Assembly (NCBI GenBank): GCA_902797505.1
Contig: CADBSW010000047.1
Coordinates: forward strand, 1 to 64,000
Length of the DNA: 64,000 nucleotides
Direction: 5' to 3'
Origin: an uncultured Prevotellaceae bacterium
Lineage (GTDB): Bacteria; Bacteroidota; Bacteroidia; Bacteroidales; Bacteroidaceae
The translations under genes were made by a program, and so were the position numbers. Shown piece after piece: positions 61,679-64,000 of the stretch. A model generated the notes under the pieces. That model had not been told where the DNA came from, did no database searches, and worked only from the letters and a program-made list of their open reading frames with translations. Position 1 is the stretch's first letter. Every line of letters starts with the position of its first letter.

Positions 61679-63231
61679 GATTCTGTTTTCCTTTCGAGTG
61701 TTTGTGTGATGCCTTGTTCACGGTGGATGATGCGCACCTCGATGCCGAATTTCTCATGGATATGCTCTGCCAGATGCTGTGCGGAGTAGACACTGCGATG
61801 CTGTCCACCCGTACAACCGAAGGAGAACATCAGCGAGGTGAACCCTCGTTGGATATAGCGTGCCACATGGGCATCTGCCAAGGAATAGATATGATCCAGG
61901 AAGGTAAGTATCTCACCATCATCTTCCAAGAAGCGGATGACGGGCTCATCCAGACCGGTGAGTTTCTTGTAAGGCTCGTATCTGCCGGGGTTGTGCGTAC
62001 TTCTGCAGTCGAACACATAACCACCGCCGTTGCCACTCTCGTCTTCCGGTATTCCTTTTCTATACGAGAAACTGTATACTCTGACAACCAACGGACCTTT
62101 ACCGTCGTATTTTGAGAAGGTAGCCGGTCCGTCTTGCGGGTGGGCAGGGTATATATTCTGTTCGGTCGTCTTGTATCCGTCATCTCTTGTCACCACCGGT
62201 TTCTTAGCAGGCGCGAACTGCGGCAGTTGGGTGATACGCTTCAGCATCTCCATCAGATAAGGGTAGGGGAAGCACTGATTCCGCTCGTTGTAGGCGATCA
62301 GTTCGCGCAGGTTTTGCATGGCTGGTGGGATGCTCTCGAGGAAATGTTTCTTCCTTTCGAAATATCCGCGGAAGCCATAGGCACCCAGAACCTGTAGTGT
62401 GCGGAATAATACGAAGAGTGACAGTCGGTCGGCGAAGTGTCTTACCGAGGGTACCTCGATGAATTGCTTCAGGGCATTGTAATACTCTGACAACAGTTGC
62501 ATGCGCAGTTTGTTGGGGTATTTGGCCGATGCCTGCCAGAGGAACGATGCCAAGTCGTAGTAGTACGGTCCTTTCCTGCCGCCTTGGAAATCAATGAAGT
62601 AGGGATTCCCTTCTTTGTCGAGCATGATATTCCTGGCTTGGAAGTCACGATACAGAAAACTGTCGATATCCTCTGCAGTGAGATCCTTGGCAAAGAGTCG
62701 GAAGTTTGCTTCCAACTTCAGTTCATGGAAGTCGATGCCGATGGGTTTTAAGAAACAGTATTTGAAGTAGTTGAGGTCGAACAGCACGCTGTCGGTGTCG
62801 AAGACTGGCTGTGGATAACAGTCATTCCAATCCAACCCTCTCGCTCCTCGTATCTGTATGTCGGGCAAGGCACGGATAGCCTTGATCAACAGTTGTTTCT
62901 CTTTCTGGTTGTACCTGCCGCCAGCCTCCCGACCACCCTTGATGGCTTCAAAGAGGGAGATGCTGCCCAAGTCCTCTTGCAGGTATCTCAGTTCGTCATC
63001 GCTCACGGCCAATACTTCGGGCACTGGCAGTTTACGTTTGCGGAAATGTCTCGCTAACGAGATAAAGGCGTGGTTCTCATCACGACTGGTGCCTACCACT
63101 CCGATAAAGGACTGTCCGTCGGCATTCCTCAAGCGGTAATACTGGCGGTTGCTGCCTGCACCGGGGATCTTCTCAACGTCTTGTGGGGCAACCCCCTTCC
63201 ATTGTTTATATAGTTGTATTAGCTGTTCCAT
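61675..63231 (-). CDS. Fusion of an AmgK-like amino-sugar kinase and a RapZ C-terminal domain
   Basis: A 518-residue cytoplasmic protein. Residues about 1-340 are an aminoglycoside-phosphotransferase-fold kinase: GAGSNRQYYRL at 25-35, catalytic loop YRDFQARNIML (Asp196, Asn201), metal-binding FIDFQGGR (Asp214). This matches AmgK, which phosphorylates MurNAc or GlcNAc at C1. Residues about 378-518 match the C-terminal domain of the RNase adapter RapZ (DCRSTHNPGRYEP at 408-420, FGCTGGQHRSVYSAQ at 471-485). In E. coli that domain binds glucosamine-6-phosphate. The N-terminal RapZ P-loop domain is absent. The start at 63231 (MEQLIQLYK) is chosen; the upstream frame overlaps the small membrane protein gene. 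Confidence 0.88.
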   Translation of the reverse strand: MEQLIQLYKQWKGVAPQDVEKIPGAGSNRQYYRLRNADGQSFIGVVGTSRDENHAFISLARHFRKRKLPVPEVLAVSDDELRYLQEDLGSISLFEAIKGGREAGGRYNQKEKQLLIKAIRALPDIQIRGARGLDWNDCYPQPVFDTDSVLFDLNYFKYCFLKPIGIDFHELKLEANFRLFAKDLTAEDIDSFLYRDFQARNIMLDKEGNPYFIDFQGGRKGPYYYDLASFLWQASAKYPNKLRMQLLSEYYNALKQFIEVPSVRHFADRLSLFVLFRTLQVLGAYGFRGYFERKKHFLESIPPAMQNLRELIAYNERNQCFPYPYLMEMLKRITQLPQFAPAKKPVVTRDDGYKTTEQNIYPAHPQDGPATFSKYDGKGPLVVRVYSFSYRKGIPEDESGNGGGYVFDCRSTHNPGRYEPYKKLTGLDEPVIRFLEDDGEILTFLDHIYSLADAHVARYIQRGFTSLMFSFGCTGGQHRSVYSAQHLAEHIHEKFGIEVRIIHREQGITQTLERKTES

Positions 63232-63238
63232 GCAATCT

Positions 63239-63448
63239 CTATACAGTCTCTTTCTGTTCTTCTTCTTCTCTTTCTTTCTTCCTTCTCTTTTCCATGATAC
63301 GGAATGACAGGGCATATACGCCGATGATCAGCAGGAGCATGATGCCGGCTGCCATCAGGATAGATTCGGTGATATAATAGAGTCCTCCACAGATGATGAA
63401 GAAAGAGATGATCTGTTTCCAGGACAGTTTGAAATCGTTTTCGTCCAT
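63239..63448 (-). CDS. Small two-helix membrane protein
   Basis: A 69-residue protein with two hydrophobic segments (about 12-29 and 30-50) and a strongly charged C-terminal tail (RKKEREEEEQKETV). It lies 7 bases upstream of the kinase-RapZ gene on the same strand and has a -7 box (TATCTTTG) 18 bases before its start, so it probably heads that operon. No family is recognised. Membrane attachment of the recycling enzymes is possible but speculative. Confidence 0.72.
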   Translation of the reverse strand: MDENDFKLSWKQIISFFIICGGLYYITESILMAAGIMLLLIIGVYALSFRIMEKRRKKEREEEEQKETV

Positions 63449-63466
63449 AAGGTCTGAATTTTAGTG

Positions 63467-63474
63467 CAAAGATA
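63467..63474 (-). promoter_or_regulatory. Putative -7 box of the small membrane protein-AmgK/RapZ-MurU operon
   Basis: TATCTTTG on the minus strand, 18 bases before the start at 63448. A clear -33 TTTG was not found. Confidence 0.5.
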
Positions 63475-63571
63475 CGAAAAATCTGATTGAGCGAGAAGAA
63501 AAGAATCTTGTTTCTTTTATCGAGCGTGAAGATTTTATGTAATAAGTGAGTGAAATGCAAAAGAAAAATAA

Positions 63572-63603
63572 AAAAATCGGATGTTATCGCAACGTCCGAT
63601 TTT
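63572..63603 (-). terminator. Intrinsic terminator after the candidate small RNA
   Basis: ACGTCCGATTTT (63592-63603) pairs with AAAATCGGATGT (63573-63584), one G-U pair. On the minus strand it is followed by TTTTTTATTTTTC. T residues on both sides would allow bidirectional action. Confidence 0.8.
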
Positions 63604-63687
63604 CAAAACAAACTACTTAAAAACTAATCTACTAAAACAAATCAAAAAATATTTTTATGTATTCTGATAATTACCTTTTTTATTATT
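63572..63687 (-). ncRNA. Candidate small RNA between groEL and the small membrane protein gene
   Basis: A consensus promoter (63693-63723) points left into about 115 bases that contain no start codon followed by a useful frame. They end at a hairpin (AAAATCGGACGT pairing with ATGTCCGATTTT-type arm, 63603-63572) followed by a long T-rich run. This is the layout of an independent small transcript. The body is very AT-rich and no known RNA family was recognised. It could alternatively be part of the groEL 3' region. Confidence 0.45.
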
Positions 63688-63692
63688 CGTTG

Positions 63693-63723
63693 CAAAATTA
63701 CATATTTTCCCGATATTACCAAA
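63693..63723 (-). promoter_or_regulatory. Orphan Bacteroides-type promoter
   Basis: Minus strand TTTG (63723-63720), 19 bases, TAATTTTG (63700-63693). The spacing and boxes are the same as for the riboswitch operon promoter, yet no coding gene follows within 230 bases. Confidence 0.65.
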
Positions 63724-63767
63724 GGAAAACACCATAAAAATATGTATATTTTGCAAATTATAACACA

Positions 63768-63796
63768 ATTAGCCCGGGGCATTGCTCCGGGCTAAT
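63768..63796. terminator. Terminator of groEL
   Basis: ATTAGCCCGGGGC (63768-63780) pairs with GCTCCGGGCTAAT (63784-63796), one G-U pair, tight loop. It lies 22 bases past the groEL stop. Confidence 0.82.
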
Positions 63797-63818
63797 TATT
63801 TTTTCCATTTGTAGCGTA

Positions 63819-64000
63819 TTACATCATGCCACCCATGCCCGGTGCGCCGCCCATAGGCATTGCCGGCTTATCCTCTGGTTTGTCAACGATCAGACACTCT
63901 GTCGTCAGGAACATACCTGCGATAGAAGCTGCGTTCTCCAGAGCTACACGAGCCACCTTGGCAGGATCGATGACACCAGCCTCACGGAGGTCCTCGAACT
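63819..64000 (-). CDS. groL: Chaperonin GroEL, C-terminal part (cut by window end)
   Basis: The last 60 codons of the 60-kDa chaperonin, transcribed leftward. The translated end contains [20 protein letters not shown] and [12 protein letters not shown], and finishes with the Gly/Met-rich tail [13 protein letters not shown] characteristic of GroEL. The start lies beyond the right edge of the window. GroEL forms the double-ring folding chamber with GroES in the cytoplasm. Confidence 0.96.
   Translation of the reverse strand, partial: FEDLREAGVIDPAKVARVALENAASIAGMFLTTECLIVDKPEDKPAMPMGGAPGMGGMM

Overview
The window looks like a chromosomal segment of a Bacteroidales bacterium, most likely Prevotella or a close relative. 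The evidence is three SusC/SusD-type outer-membrane loci, Bacteroidetes-type ECF sigma and FecR anti-sigma pairs, many lipoproteins of Bacteroidetes-restricted DUF families, secreted proteins with C-terminal tails typical of this group, and promoters of the Bacteroides type (TTTG, 18-20 bases, then TAnnTTTG). Assignment below the order level is inference. No insertion sequence, prophage or CRISPR array was found.

Layout. 1-9 kb is mostly housekeeping: tRNA-Ser(GCU), KDG kinase, a phosphoglucomutase-type enzyme, a DUF4491 membrane protein, RlmH, a secreted nucleotide pyrophosphatase/phosphodiesterase, tagaturonate reductase and HtpG. 9.4-21 kb holds a TlpA-like lipoprotein and Sus-like locus 1: a divergent FecR/ECF sigma pair, then SusC, SusD, DUF4843, a PKD-like lipoprotein and TlpA. 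21-24 kb has PepD with a coupled lipoprotein, a small membrane protein and an OmpH/Skp-like lipoprotein. 24.3-29.5 kb is a three-gene uptake operon (TonB-dependent receptor, DUF4374 lipoprotein, PepSY membrane protein) behind a well-conserved cobalamin riboswitch. 29.6-37.1 kb has an ECF sigma/anti-sigma/thioredoxin-like operon and a metallophosphoesterase overlapping an M16 protease. 37.1-44.5 kb has a 68-bp tandem repeat and Sus-like locus 3 (SusC, SusD, DUF4843-like, secreted beta-propeller-like protein), with no sigma pair. 45-56.8 kb is Sus-like locus 2, a co-oriented version of locus 1 (sigma, FecR, SusC, SusD, DUF4843, PKD-like, TlpA), followed by a secreted protein with two near-identical 239-residue units. 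56.9-64 kb has GMP synthase, a GIN-domain/membrane-tethered-sigma operon, a MurU-like/AmgK-RapZ operon, a small membrane protein, a candidate small RNA and the 3' end of groEL.

How it fits together. Loci 1 and 2 are paralogous surface-signalling uptake modules. Their SusC proteins carry an N-terminal STN signalling domain and sit beside ECF sigma and FecR genes, whereas the SusC of locus 3 lacks STN and has no sigma pair. None of the three loci contains a recognisable glycoside hydrolase; loci 1 and 2 contain thiol-disulfide proteins instead, so their cargo is open. The most notable items are the B12-riboswitch-controlled XusABC-like operon, the repeated Sus/TlpA module, the sigma factor fused to a transmembrane and extracytoplasmic segment, the kinase-RapZ fusion beside a MurU-like enzyme, a candidate small RNA next to groEL, and degenerate 7-bp-period spacers, including three between consecutive genes of locus 1.
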